Below are positions 1 through 6,436 of a stretch of 14,728 bases of DNA, one piece after another. Location: NCBI GenBank assembly GCA_964420365.1, contig CAYQTA010000101.1, forward strand, positions 1 to 14,728. Direction: 5' to 3'. The first letter of the stretch is position 1. Each line of letters opens with the position of its first letter. The translations under genes and the position numbers were made by a program. Below the pieces are notes generated by a model. The model had not been told where the DNA came from, searched no databases, and saw only the letters and a program-made list of their open reading frames with translations. This DNA is from JAMOQA01 sp964420365. Lineage in GTDB: Bacteria > Acidobacteriota > Polarisedimenticolia > J045.

Positions 1-476
1 AATCCCCTTTCTCTCGGGGAGTCGTCTTCCAGTGGATTGTCCCCCCTGCCCCGGGGTTTGGTAAACGCCCCGTCGTAATCCCCTTTCTCTCGGGGAGTCG
101 TCTTCCAGGGGGCGTTAGGAGGAAGCGCCATGGCGCGCGTCGTAATCCCCTTTCTCTCGGGGAGTCGTCTTCCAGCCGGGTCCAAGGGGGCCCGGTACAG
201 GATCAAAGGTCGTGTCGTAATCCCCTTTCTCTCGGGGAGTCGTCTTCCAGTTGAGAAAGCGTCCTCACTTATTCCCACCGTTGAGCGTATGTCGTAATCC
301 CCTTTCTCTCGGGGAGTCGTCTTCCAGGTGCGGTCGGCCTACTGCAAGCGCGCCATCGAGACCTGTCGTAATCCCCTTTCTCTCGGGGAGTCGTCTTCCA
401 GACCGGGGACCCGTCGGCAGTCTACAAGCTGCCGAAGGTGTCGTAATCCCCTTTCTCTCGGGGAGTCGTCTTCCAG
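1..476 (-). CRISPR. CRISPR array, left end cut by the window
   Basis: Seven repeats are visible: a cut copy at 1-32 and full 37-nt copies at 72-108, 139-175, 214-250, 291-327, 365-401 and 440-476. The full copies are identical. On the plus strand each begins GTCGTAATCCCC and ends GGGGAGTCGTCTTCCAG. The six spacers are 39, 30, 38, 40, 37 and 38 nt long. Inside the repeat, TCCCC and GGGGA form a 5-bp stem with an 8-nt loop. I assign minus-strand transcription because the reverse complement ends GGGGATTACGAC. Cleavage after the G run would leave an 8-nt handle ATTACGAC, one base different from the Thermus type III handle ATTGCGAC. The cas genes also run on the minus strand. The rightmost copy is perfect, which fits the leader side lying to the right. 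The other end lies outside the window. Confidence 0.98.
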
Positions 477-805
477 AGTAGCCTTGGAAGAAGAAGAAAG
501 ACAGGAGGTTGGAAGGCGGGTTGCGACGCGGAGGGGTTGGAACCCGGGCGGCGAGTGGCGCGAACGGTCGGTGGCGGTGGCAAGTGCCCGTGGTATCGGC
601 GGTTACGGGCATCGACGCGGGAGGGAGGGAGCCGGAGCCAACCGACTGTCTCCCAGCGACTTGCCGACTTCCGCTTTCGTTGCGCCCTCCGCGTCGATCG
701 ACCCGCGTCGCCGCCGGGCGGAGCTCGCCCGCGGAGCCCACTTGACGGCAACGGCCCCCGGCCAGACCTTCACCTTGCAGGGGTTGCGGGGACAGGAGTG
801 TGCCG
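477..805. other. Non-coding region: putative CRISPR leader (minus) and upstream region of the TPR/CSD gene (plus)
   Basis: No credible gene lies here; the open frames that cross it run into the repeats or into the next gene's shadow. Next to the last repeat, 485-518 is purine-rich on the plus strand, so the minus strand has a pyrimidine tract ending directly before the array. This is the expected place for the leader, although the region as a whole is GC-rich rather than AT-rich. Small structures seen are a perfect 10-bp palindrome GTCGATCGAC at 693-702 and a hairpin CGGGCG/CGCCCG (715-720 with 726-731, 5-nt loop). A TTGACG at 742-747 looks like a -35 box for the plus-strand gene, but I see no good -10 box about 17 nt downstream. 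The promoters are therefore not located. Confidence 0.5.
795..798 (+). promoter_or_regulatory. Ribosome binding site that decides the start of the TPR/CSD gene
   Basis: GGAG at 795-798 lies 7 nt before the ATG at 806. The in-frame GTG at 800 sits only 1 nt after it, too close for initiation, so 806 is the better start. Confidence 0.7.
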
Positions 806-2110
806 ATGCCCTCTCTTTCCGAGGCCGAGGAGCTCCGTCGAAACAGGAAGCACGCCGAGGCACTGCCCACCTTCGAGGAGGCCTGGAAGGCCCGCCACCA
901 CCCGGATGTCGGCTGGCGGTATGCCAACTGCCTGCGCAACGTTGGCCGTCCCGCCGAGGCCCTCGCGGTCTGCGAGCAGATCCTCGAGGCCGAGCCGGAT
1001 CACCTCCAGGCGAAACGCGAAGCGGTGTGGGCGGTCTATGCCTCCGCGTTCCGGCCTGCCATCGAGCGGTCCGACCTGCCAGCCGCCGTGGCCGCTGCCC
1101 GGAGGATGGAGGCTCTCGGGGCCGACGGGTTCGCGCTGAAGCGAATCGCGCTGGCCCTGCCCCGTCTCGCGAAGCAGCACGGCGACTGGAATGCCGTTCT
1201 CGAGTGGACCGGCAAGGTTGAACCCCGGGAGCTCGATCCGAACCCCCGAAGCGACCGGGACCGCGTCTACCTGCCCGAGCGCCTGCTCTGGTACTTCGCC
1301 CGCGTGCGGGCGCTTCTCGAGCTCGGTCTCCTGTCCGAGGTGCTGGAACTCGTCGAGAACGCCGAGCGCGACTTTCCCGGACAGAAGGACCTCCAGCGCT
1401 GGAAGGCGATGGCCCTGGCCAGGCAGGGAGACGTCGCCGCGGCCCTCGAGATCATGCGCCGGGTCTCCGCCCGCGAGAAGGACGCCTACATCCACGACAC
1501 CCTCGCCGAGATCGCCGAGCAGGCGGGCAACGCGGACCTGGCCTTCGCGGCCACCTGCCGGGCGCTGGCCGCACCGGGCAAGATCCCGGTGAAGATCCGG
1601 TCCATCGAGCGGCTCGCGCGGCTCGCGGCCGACCGGGGCGACGCGGAAACCGCGGTTCTCAACGTCCGCCTGGCCCTTGCCGTCCGGGAGCGCGAGGGAT
1701 GGAAGATCCGGTTCGAGCTCGAGGATCTCGCCTCGCGGGCGGAGAGCATGCTGGAGAAACCGCTCCCGGAACTGCCCTATGACCAGCTCCTGGAACGGTG
1801 CCGGCGCACCTGGCAATCCGCTGCAGAAGTCCCCGATGGCGAGGGCGATGGAACCGTCGAGGCCGTTCCCGAGGGGAAGTCCTTCGCGTTCATCCGCCTC
1901 GAGGACGGCCGCGACGTGTTCACGCCCCTCGAGGTCCTGCCTCCTGCCCTCCGGAAGCGGGGCACCCGCGTCCACGTGCGCTGGAAGCTGTCCTGGGACC
2001 GGAAGAAGCAGCGGGATTCCCTGCGGGCGATCGGCATCGATCTTCCCGGCTCGAGCCACCGGCAGCCGCACCGGGAATCCCCGGGCGACGGTACCAGGAC
2101 AGACTCCTAG
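806..2110 (+). CDS. TPR-repeat protein with C-terminal cold-shock/OB-like domain
   Basis: 434 aa from the ATG at 806. Most of the protein (about residues 5-340) is helix pairs of tetratricopeptide type, for example GRPAEALAVCEQILEAEP near 47-64, QGDVAAALEIMRRV near 207-220 and RGDAETAVLNVRLALAV near 277-293. Residues about 349-411 look like a cold-shock/S1-type OB fold: GTV, then KSFAFI in place of the usual KGFGFI, then DGRDVFTPL in place of DVFVH, then a basic strand ending LRAIGI. Such domains bind single-stranded nucleic acid. I see no signal peptide, membrane segment or nuclease motif, so a cytoplasmic adaptor is likely. It diverges from the array and converges on cas2 with 18 nt between the stops. 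TPR plus S1/CSD-like domains are known from AEP-containing conflict systems (TOTE type), and an AEP protein with N-terminal TPRs lies 1.4 kb away, so a link to it is plausible but inferred. It could also be an unrelated neighbour. Confidence 0.85.
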   Translation: MPSLSEAEELRRNRKHAEALPTFEEAWKARHHPDVGWRYANCLRNVGRPAEALAVCEQILEAEPDHLQAKREAVWAVYASAFRPAIERSDLPAAVAAARRMEALGADGFALKRIALALPRLAKQHGDWNAVLEWTGKVEPRELDPNPRSDRDRVYLPERLLWYFARVRALLELGLLSEVLELVENAERDFPGQKDLQRWKAMALARQGDVAAALEIMRRVSAREKDAYIHDTLAEIAEQAGNADLAFAATCRALAAPGKIPVKIRSIERLARLAADRGDAETAVLNVRLALAVREREGWKIRFELEDLASRAESMLEKPLPELPYDQLLERCRRTWQSAAEVPDGEGDGTVEAVPEGKSFAFIRLEDGRDVFTPLEVLPPALRKRGTRVHVRWKLSWDRKKQRDSLRAIGIDLPGSSHRQPHRESPGDGTRTDS

Positions 2111-2124
2111 GCGCGGCACGCGCC
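2110..2124. terminator. Short hairpin between convergent genes
   Basis: GGCGCG (2110-2115) pairs with CGCGCC (2119-2124) around a 3-nt loop, exactly between the stop of the plus-strand TPR gene and the stop of cas2. Neither side has a T run, so it is not a classical intrinsic terminator. It may still help end transcription in both directions. Confidence 0.3.
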
Positions 2125-2128
2125 CTCG

Positions 2129-2419
2129 CTAGAGCAGGATGTCCTCGTCGGGCGGCTCCACCGGGCGTCCCTGCCCGATCACCCGCACCCCCTCGCGGCA
2201 GCGGGCACACAGGCTGTAGACGCGGATGCTGTCCTCCTCGGGGTCGATCACGAGGGAGAGGAGGTCGAGCAGGCGCTGCTCCCGCGCGGGCAGCAGTTCG
2301 CCCTCGAAGACGCTCTTCTGGACGCGCTGCAGGTATCCCTTGAGCAGCCGCGCCACCCTGTTTCGCCGGCGATCGTCGACGATGTCGTACGAGACCACGA
2401 GGTGCCGGTAACTGCTCAT
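2129..2419 (-). CDS. cas2: CRISPR-associated endoribonuclease/integration subunit Cas2
   Basis: 96 aa, normal length for Cas2. The N-terminus has the family core strand LVVSYDIVDD with the conserved Asp at residue 12, followed by RRRNRVARLLKGYLQRVQKSVFEGEL, the ferredoxin-like helix and the QKSVFE strand typical of the family. The protein pairs with Cas1 to capture and integrate new spacers. Its ATG (2419-2417) overlaps the TGA of cas1 (2418-2416) as ATGA, so the two are translationally coupled. It is the last gene of the minus-strand operon. The C-terminal tail carries a Cys pair, LCARC, and an acidic end; similar tails occur in the family. Confidence 0.96.
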   Translation of the reverse strand: MSSYRHLVVSYDIVDDRRRNRVARLLKGYLQRVQKSVFEGELLPAREQRLLDLLSLVIDPEEDSIRVYSLCARCREGVRVIGQGRPVEPPDEDILL

Positions 2420-3489
2420 CGCGGCGTGTACGGCACGTAGTCCCCGCGGCCGGACTCGAGCCAGCGCGCCACCGCGTAGGCCTGCTCCACGATCGCGTGG
2501 GCCAGCGTGAGGCGCATGCCCCGGCCCGGGTGGTGAGCACGGCGGCGCAGGGCCCGGTAGATGGCCCGCACCACGATCTTCCGCCCGCTCTCCGCCAGGT
2601 GAACCCCGGGCTCTCCGGCGGGACCACTCCCGTCCTCTCCCTCGCCGAATTCCCTGGCCAGGATCTCCTCGGCCTCCGTGCCCGGCAGGAACCGGCGGAA
2701 GTCCCCCGGCGTCACCTGGCGGTGATTGATCAGCGAGACGACGGTGGAGTCCACGACGAGCGGCCGGAACTCCTCCATCAGGTCGAAGACGAGCGCCGTG
2801 GCCCCGTGTCGCGTCGCGTGCAGGGCACCGAGGAAGGGGTCCAGCCCGGCCCGGTTGACGGCCCCCTCGACGACCGCCTGGAGGATCGCGTACCCGAAGC
2901 TGAGCATCGCGTTGACCGGGTCGCGGGGCGGACGCCTCGTTCGCGCGTGAAACGAGAAGTCTTCGTTGAGCAGCAGGGTCCCGAAGGCCCCGAAGTACTC
3001 CGCCGCCGCCTGCCCCTCGATGCCGCGGATCTTCTCGAGGTCGGTTTCCCGGGCCACGGCGTCGACGTACCACCCCAGCCGGACGATGGCGGCCGCCCGC
3101 TCGTCCCGGGGACGCCTTGCCTGGGCCCGCACCAGGAGGCGACGCTGGTTGACGATCTTGCCCCGCACGATGGCTCGAGCGAGGCGCGCCGCCTGCGCCG
3201 GGTCCAGCAGGCGGCGGTACTGGGCCACCCGGACGGCCGCGTTGCCGTGGGCCCGGCCCGCCAGGCGACCCAGGTACCGACCCGTCCTGGTGAGAAAGAC
3301 GGTGTCGATGCCGCGGCGCAACAGTGCCGAGCGCAGCGACGGCGTCAGCTCGATCGAGCCCATCAGGACGAGCTGGGCGACTTCCCCGAGCCGCACCTCG
3401 ACGAGACGCGTGCCCGCCTGCTCCGCGATGATCTCCTCGCCGCGGAGGCGGAGGCGCACGCCCTGGGTCTCGACGACAACCGTCCTCAC
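2416..3489 (-). CDS. cas1: CRISPR-associated integrase Cas1
   Basis: 357 aa, starting at a GTG (3489-3487) whose last bases form GTGA with the stop of the primase gene, so the two are coupled. The N-terminal beta domain is followed by the all-helical catalytic domain. The metal ligands are visible: Glu in GIEGQAAAEYFGAFG (about E158), His in LGALHATRHG (about H224) and acidic residues in DLMEEFRPLVVD (about D236 and E239). One deviation from the usual pattern is that the common GR-x-S-L-A motif after the His reads GATALVFDL. There is no fused reverse transcriptase and no Cas4 or Cas6 domain. With Cas2 it integrates spacers at the leader end of the array. The gene order primase-cas1-cas2 puts it in an adaptation module. 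Confidence 0.97.
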   Translation of the reverse strand: MRTVVVETQGVRLRLRGEEIIAEQAGTRLVEVRLGEVAQLVLMGSIELTPSLRSALLRRGIDTVFLTRTGRYLGRLAGRAHGNAAVRVAQYRRLLDPAQAARLARAIVRGKIVNQRRLLVRAQARRPRDERAAAIVRLGWYVDAVARETDLEKIRGIEGQAAAEYFGAFGTLLLNEDFSFHARTRRPPRDPVNAMLSFGYAILQAVVEGAVNRAGLDPFLGALHATRHGATALVFDLMEEFRPLVVDSTVVSLINHRQVTPGDFRRFLPGTEAEEILAREFGEGEDGSGPAGEPGVHLAESGRKIVVRAIYRALRRRAHHPGRGMRLTLAHAIVEQAYAVARWLESGRGDYVPYTPR

Positions 3490-5459
3490 GGTGAACCGTT
3501 CCCGGGCGCGTCCCGCCCCGACGGCTTCCACTCGAGGCCATCCACCCCCTCTTCCTGGACGAGCACCCAGGCTCCCTCCTCGAGCTCGATGGAGTGGCGG
3601 CCGTGGGCCTTCATCCAGGCGACCAGGGCGCGCCGCACGGACGCCAGCTCCTCGGCCAGCTCCCGGGACCGCCGCTCGAGCCAGCCGAGGCGCCGGGCCT
3701 CGTGTTCCGGGTCGAACCGCGGGGAACCATCCTCCCCCCCGGCAGGGGGAACGGCCTCGGCATGGAGAACCGGCGAGGGATAGGACGCGAGGATTCCCTC
3801 GAACGAGCAGGAACACTCGTCGAGCGCGGCCCAGGCCGGGAAGCGCGATCTCAGCTTCTGGCAGGAAACCGGGTTCCCACGAAGCCGGCTCTTCAGGTAC
3901 GCGTCCCGTGGGACGGAACCGGCCCGGTCGAAGAGCCAGTTCACCGCGTGGACTCCGCGGGGAAGGTGCCCCAGCGTCGCGCGCAGCGAGGTGACCACCT
4001 CCGGCGAGGCGGCACCGCCCTCGAGAATCGTCTCGACGATGCGGCGCACGATCACGCACCCGTCCAGCAGGGCACGCACCGGGGGATCCAGCCGGAAGTC
4101 GGCCTCGGTCCACGGCGGGGCCTCCACCGGCCGGGGCAGGGACGGCTCTTCCGGGCGGGCCGAAGCGGTGCCCGGCCCGTTCTGCGCACCGTTCCCCGTC
4201 ACGTCGCTGACCGGCCCGACGTCCGCCAGGCGATCCACGAGTGCCTCGAACCCGGCCGGGTCCAGCGGCCGGACGGAACGCAGCCGCTCCCACGGATCGG
4301 CCAGGGGACGCCCCTCTTCGTCGAGCAGGAGGCTGCGGCGCCCCGTCCGGAGGTGGATTCCCAGGGGCAGCTTGATCAGGTTCCCGAGGCGGCCCCGCCG
4401 CGAGCCCTGCTTGGGGAAGAACTCGAGCCCGATGTCCGGATCCGCCGGGTCGACGAAGGCGAGCAGCCTTCGCCCCATCTCGTGCACGTGGCCCGCGGGC
4501 GCCGGCGGGTCGAGAAACACCCAGAAGTGTCGGCCCTTGAACCCCGAGCTCTCCTCGAGCGCGTCGAGCCCGAGTTCCCGGAGTCGCGCACGAACGTGGG
4601 CCGCGGCCCGCCGGACCGCCTCCCGCAGCCGCTGCGCCCGCTCCGGGTCCCCCGCCGCCGACTCGAGGGCCTCCTTGCGCAGGTCGAGGTCGATGGCGAA
4701 GAAGCGCGTCATCCCGTCCAGCCGGACCGGGTAGACGCCGAGCGTGACGTTCCCCAGGAGGTGGTTCCGCACGTCGCGCGCGGAGAGGGGATGGCGCACG
4801 GGCTGGTACCCGGTCCGGCCCTCGGCGTTGACCCACATCCGCGCGTGCACGTCCTCGCGACCCCCGAACAGGTGCAGGAACCGGACGACGTCGGCATCCG
4901 GGGGAGACCAGGCGGCGGGAGGAGGTTCCACCACCGCCTCGGCTGCGTTTCCTTCCGCGGTACCGGGTTCCTCGAACTCCTCGATGATCCCGTCGGCAGC
5001 GGTCCTTCCCGCCAGCAGGTCCTCGAGCTCGTCGCAGAGGGCGCAGGGCTGGGGAGAGGCGTGCCGGAGATCCTCGACCACCTGGCGCGCCTCCCCTTCG
5101 CGGCCGAGGTCCAGCAGGATCTCCACCTCTTCCCGGATCCAGCGGGAGTCCGCGGGATCCCGGGCCCGCTCTTCCCGCGCGACGCGCAGGGCTTCCTGCA
5201 GGTCACCGGCCGCCCTCGCCAGCGAGACGAGGTGGGCGGCGGCCTCGGGATCGCCCCCCGACGCGCGGACGCGGTTCCACGCCATGGCCGCGACCACCAC
5301 GTCGCCCGTTCGCTCCGCCAGGAGCGCGACCTCGCGCGGATCGAACTCGGCCTCGTCCGCCTCGAGCAGGCGCCGCAGGACGCGCCCGGCCTCCCCCGTC
5401 CGTCCGGCTTCCACGAGGGCCCGGGCCGCTTCCAGCGCCGGGAGATCCGCTTCCGACAT
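3486..5459 (-). CDS. CRISPR-associated primase-polymerase (CAPP/TOTE-type AEP) with N-terminal TPRs and C-terminal Cys domain
   Basis: 657 aa, with ATG at 5459 and a good GGGAGGAG ribosome site 6 nt upstream. Residues 1-135 are TPR-like helix pairs, followed by a CxxC (C139, C142) and an acidic Pro-rich linker. The archaeo-eukaryotic primase domain spans about 190-400. Motif I is FFAIDLDL (D257, D259). Motif II is SSGFKGRHFWVFL (H311). The third acid is probably E346 in GLEFFPKQ, followed by GNLIKLPLGIH (359-369). Residues 455-555 hold C468, C533, C549 and C551 in a helical region, recalling the Fe-S domain of the primase large subunit. A charged helix, probably coiled coil, spans about 585-615. 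AEPs of this kind next to cas1-cas2 in type III loci have been described as CAPPs, with primer synthesis and DNA polymerase activity linked to adaptation. The stop overlaps the cas1 start. The Fe-S assignment is my inference. Confidence 0.88.
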   Translation of the reverse strand: MSEADLPALEAARALVEAGRTGEAGRVLRRLLEADEAEFDPREVALLAERTGDVVVAAMAWNRVRASGGDPEAAAHLVSLARAAGDLQEALRVAREERARDPADSRWIREEVEILLDLGREGEARQVVEDLRHASPQPCALCDELEDLLAGRTAADGIIEEFEEPGTAEGNAAEAVVEPPPAAWSPPDADVVRFLHLFGGREDVHARMWVNAEGRTGYQPVRHPLSARDVRNHLLGNVTLGVYPVRLDGMTRFFAIDLDLRKEALESAAGDPERAQRLREAVRRAAAHVRARLRELGLDALEESSGFKGRHFWVFLDPPAPAGHVHEMGRRLLAFVDPADPDIGLEFFPKQGSRRGRLGNLIKLPLGIHLRTGRRSLLLDEEGRPLADPWERLRSVRPLDPAGFEALVDRLADVGPVSDVTGNGAQNGPGTASARPEEPSLPRPVEAPPWTEADFRLDPPVRALLDGCVIVRRIVETILEGGAASPEVVTSLRATLGHLPRGVHAVNWLFDRAGSVPRDAYLKSRLRGNPVSCQKLRSRFPAWAALDECSCSFEGILASYPSPVLHAEAVPPAGGEDGSPRFDPEHEARRLGWLERRSRELAEELASVRRALVAWMKAHGRHSIELEEGAWVLVQEEGVDGLEWKPSGRDAPGNGSP

Positions 5460-5465
5460 GGCGCT

Positions 5466-5488
5466 CTCCTCCCCGCTTCCCCGGGGAG
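5466..5488 (-). promoter_or_regulatory. Hairpin covering the ribosome binding site of the primase gene
   Basis: In the 50-nt gap between cas6 and the primase gene, the minus strand reads CTCCCC (5488-5483), an 8-nt loop, then GGGGAG (5474-5469). The right arm overlaps the GGGAGGAG ribosome site at 5473-5466. Folding would hide that site. The stem sequence and 8-nt loop length match the hairpin in the CRISPR repeat. A role in regulation is inferred only. Confidence 0.4.
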
Positions 5489-5509
5489 AAGATCGTCCCC
5501 GCCGACCGG

Positions 5510-6436
5510 TTACGGCAAGCCCGGGGAGGCCGCACCGGGGAGCAGCCGGTACCGGCCGAGACCGTAGGCGATCCCCTTGCCGACCCCGAGCACGGCGCCG
5601 ACGGCCAGCAGGAAGGCGGCCGGTTCGTCGAGGTCCCGCAGGTCCGCCCGGCCGACCAGCCCCCCAGCGGGGTACCGCCGGCGCTGGCGCGCGGACCACC
5701 GCTCCAGGTGAACCCATCGCCAATCGGCCGCGGCCGGGGAACGCTCCGCGAGCTCCTCGAGCCAGGGACGCGGGGGAGCCGGCAACGCCTCGCCGGACCC
5801 GTGGTGAAAGACCAGGGCCGATGCCCGCCGGGCCGCCGCAACGACGAGCGCGCGGGGAGCGAGCTCGCGGCACCACCGCCCCCCGCACTTGAGCCGGAGA
5901 GGCGAGACCGCCTCCAGCACGAGTCGCTCGGAGCCGCCGGCAGCCATCACCGACGCGGTGCGTTCCGCCGCCGACGCTTGCCGGTCCTCCACGTCGACGA
6001 CGAGCGCCCGGACCCGCTCCCGCCCGAGACCCCGCGCGCCCGCTTCCCGCAACGCCTCCACGACGGCCTCCGCGTGCCGGGCCGCGGGCCCGACGAGAAG
6101 GACGCGCAGCCTGCCCCGGCTCCACTCGGGGGGAGTCACCTGCACCGCGTACGGGACCGGGATCGTCCGGAGGTCGCCGCTCCAGTGATCCGCGGCCTGT
6201 CCCGAGGGCTCCGCGTCGAAGAGGTCGCACCAGGGACACGTGCCGGCAGGGCAGCGGTCCCCGGTCCGTCTCGAACGACAGCCGGCGCGCAGCCGGTTGC
6301 CGAGCACGCCGCGGAGGAAGGCCCCCGGGAACTCGAGGGGGAACCGGGCCTCCAGCTCGAGGGACAGGTCCAGGATGCGGACCGGCAGCCCGGCGAGGGC
6401 TTCCCGGTACGCTGCAGCCCACTCGCCGGGGTTCAT
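5510..6436 (-). CDS. cas6: CRISPR pre-crRNA processing endoribonuclease Cas6
   Basis: 308 aa RAMP-fold protein. It processes the array transcript within repeats and gives crRNAs their 5' handle. The N-terminal ferredoxin half has PLEFPGAFLRGVLGNRLR (about 33-50) followed by a four-Cys cluster C53, C62, C67, C70 (CPAGTCPWCDLF), as in the larger Cas6 family whose members carry a Cys motif before LF. The second half has SPLRLKCGGRWC, then a GGLVGRADL segment and the terminal Gly-rich loop GVGKGIAYGLG (284-294), the Cas6 signature. The catalytic residue is not obvious from sequence alone; an HH pair lies in ALVFHHGSG. The start ATG overlaps the stop of the upstream nuclease gene (ATGA). There is a 50-nt gap to the primase gene downstream. 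Confidence 0.9.
   Translation of the reverse strand: MNPGEWAAAYREALAGLPVRILDLSLELEARFPLEFPGAFLRGVLGNRLRAGCRSRRTGDRCPAGTCPWCDLFDAEPSGQAADHWSGDLRTIPVPYAVQVTPPEWSRGRLRVLLVGPAARHAEAVVEALREAGARGLGRERVRALVVDVEDRQASAAERTASVMAAGGSERLVLEAVSPLRLKCGGRWCRELAPRALVVAAARRASALVFHHGSGEALPAPPRPWLEELAERSPAAADWRWVHLERWSARQRRRYPAGGLVGRADLRDLDEPAAFLLAVGAVLGVGKGIAYGLGRYRLLPGAASPGLP

Noticed and set aside
742..747. TTGACG as a promoter -35 box for the TPR gene
   Set aside because: No -10-like hexamer lies at the right distance; it is mentioned only as a weak hint.
265..939. Open frame of 224 codons on the minus strand across repeats and leader
   Set aside because: It translates the repeat again and again (RRLPERKGITT-type units) and runs over the start of the TPR gene. 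It is an artefact of stop-poor GC-rich DNA.
770..2119. Open frame of 449 codons antisense to the TPR gene
   Set aside because: The plus frame has a ribosome site, TPR pattern and CSD motif. The antisense product has no recognisable domain and is a codon-bias shadow.
2416..3489. Reverse transcriptase or Cas6 domain fused to Cas1
   Set aside because: Some type III Cas1 proteins have this, but here the 357 aa are fully used by a standard Cas1 and the upstream gene is a primase, not a reverse transcriptase.
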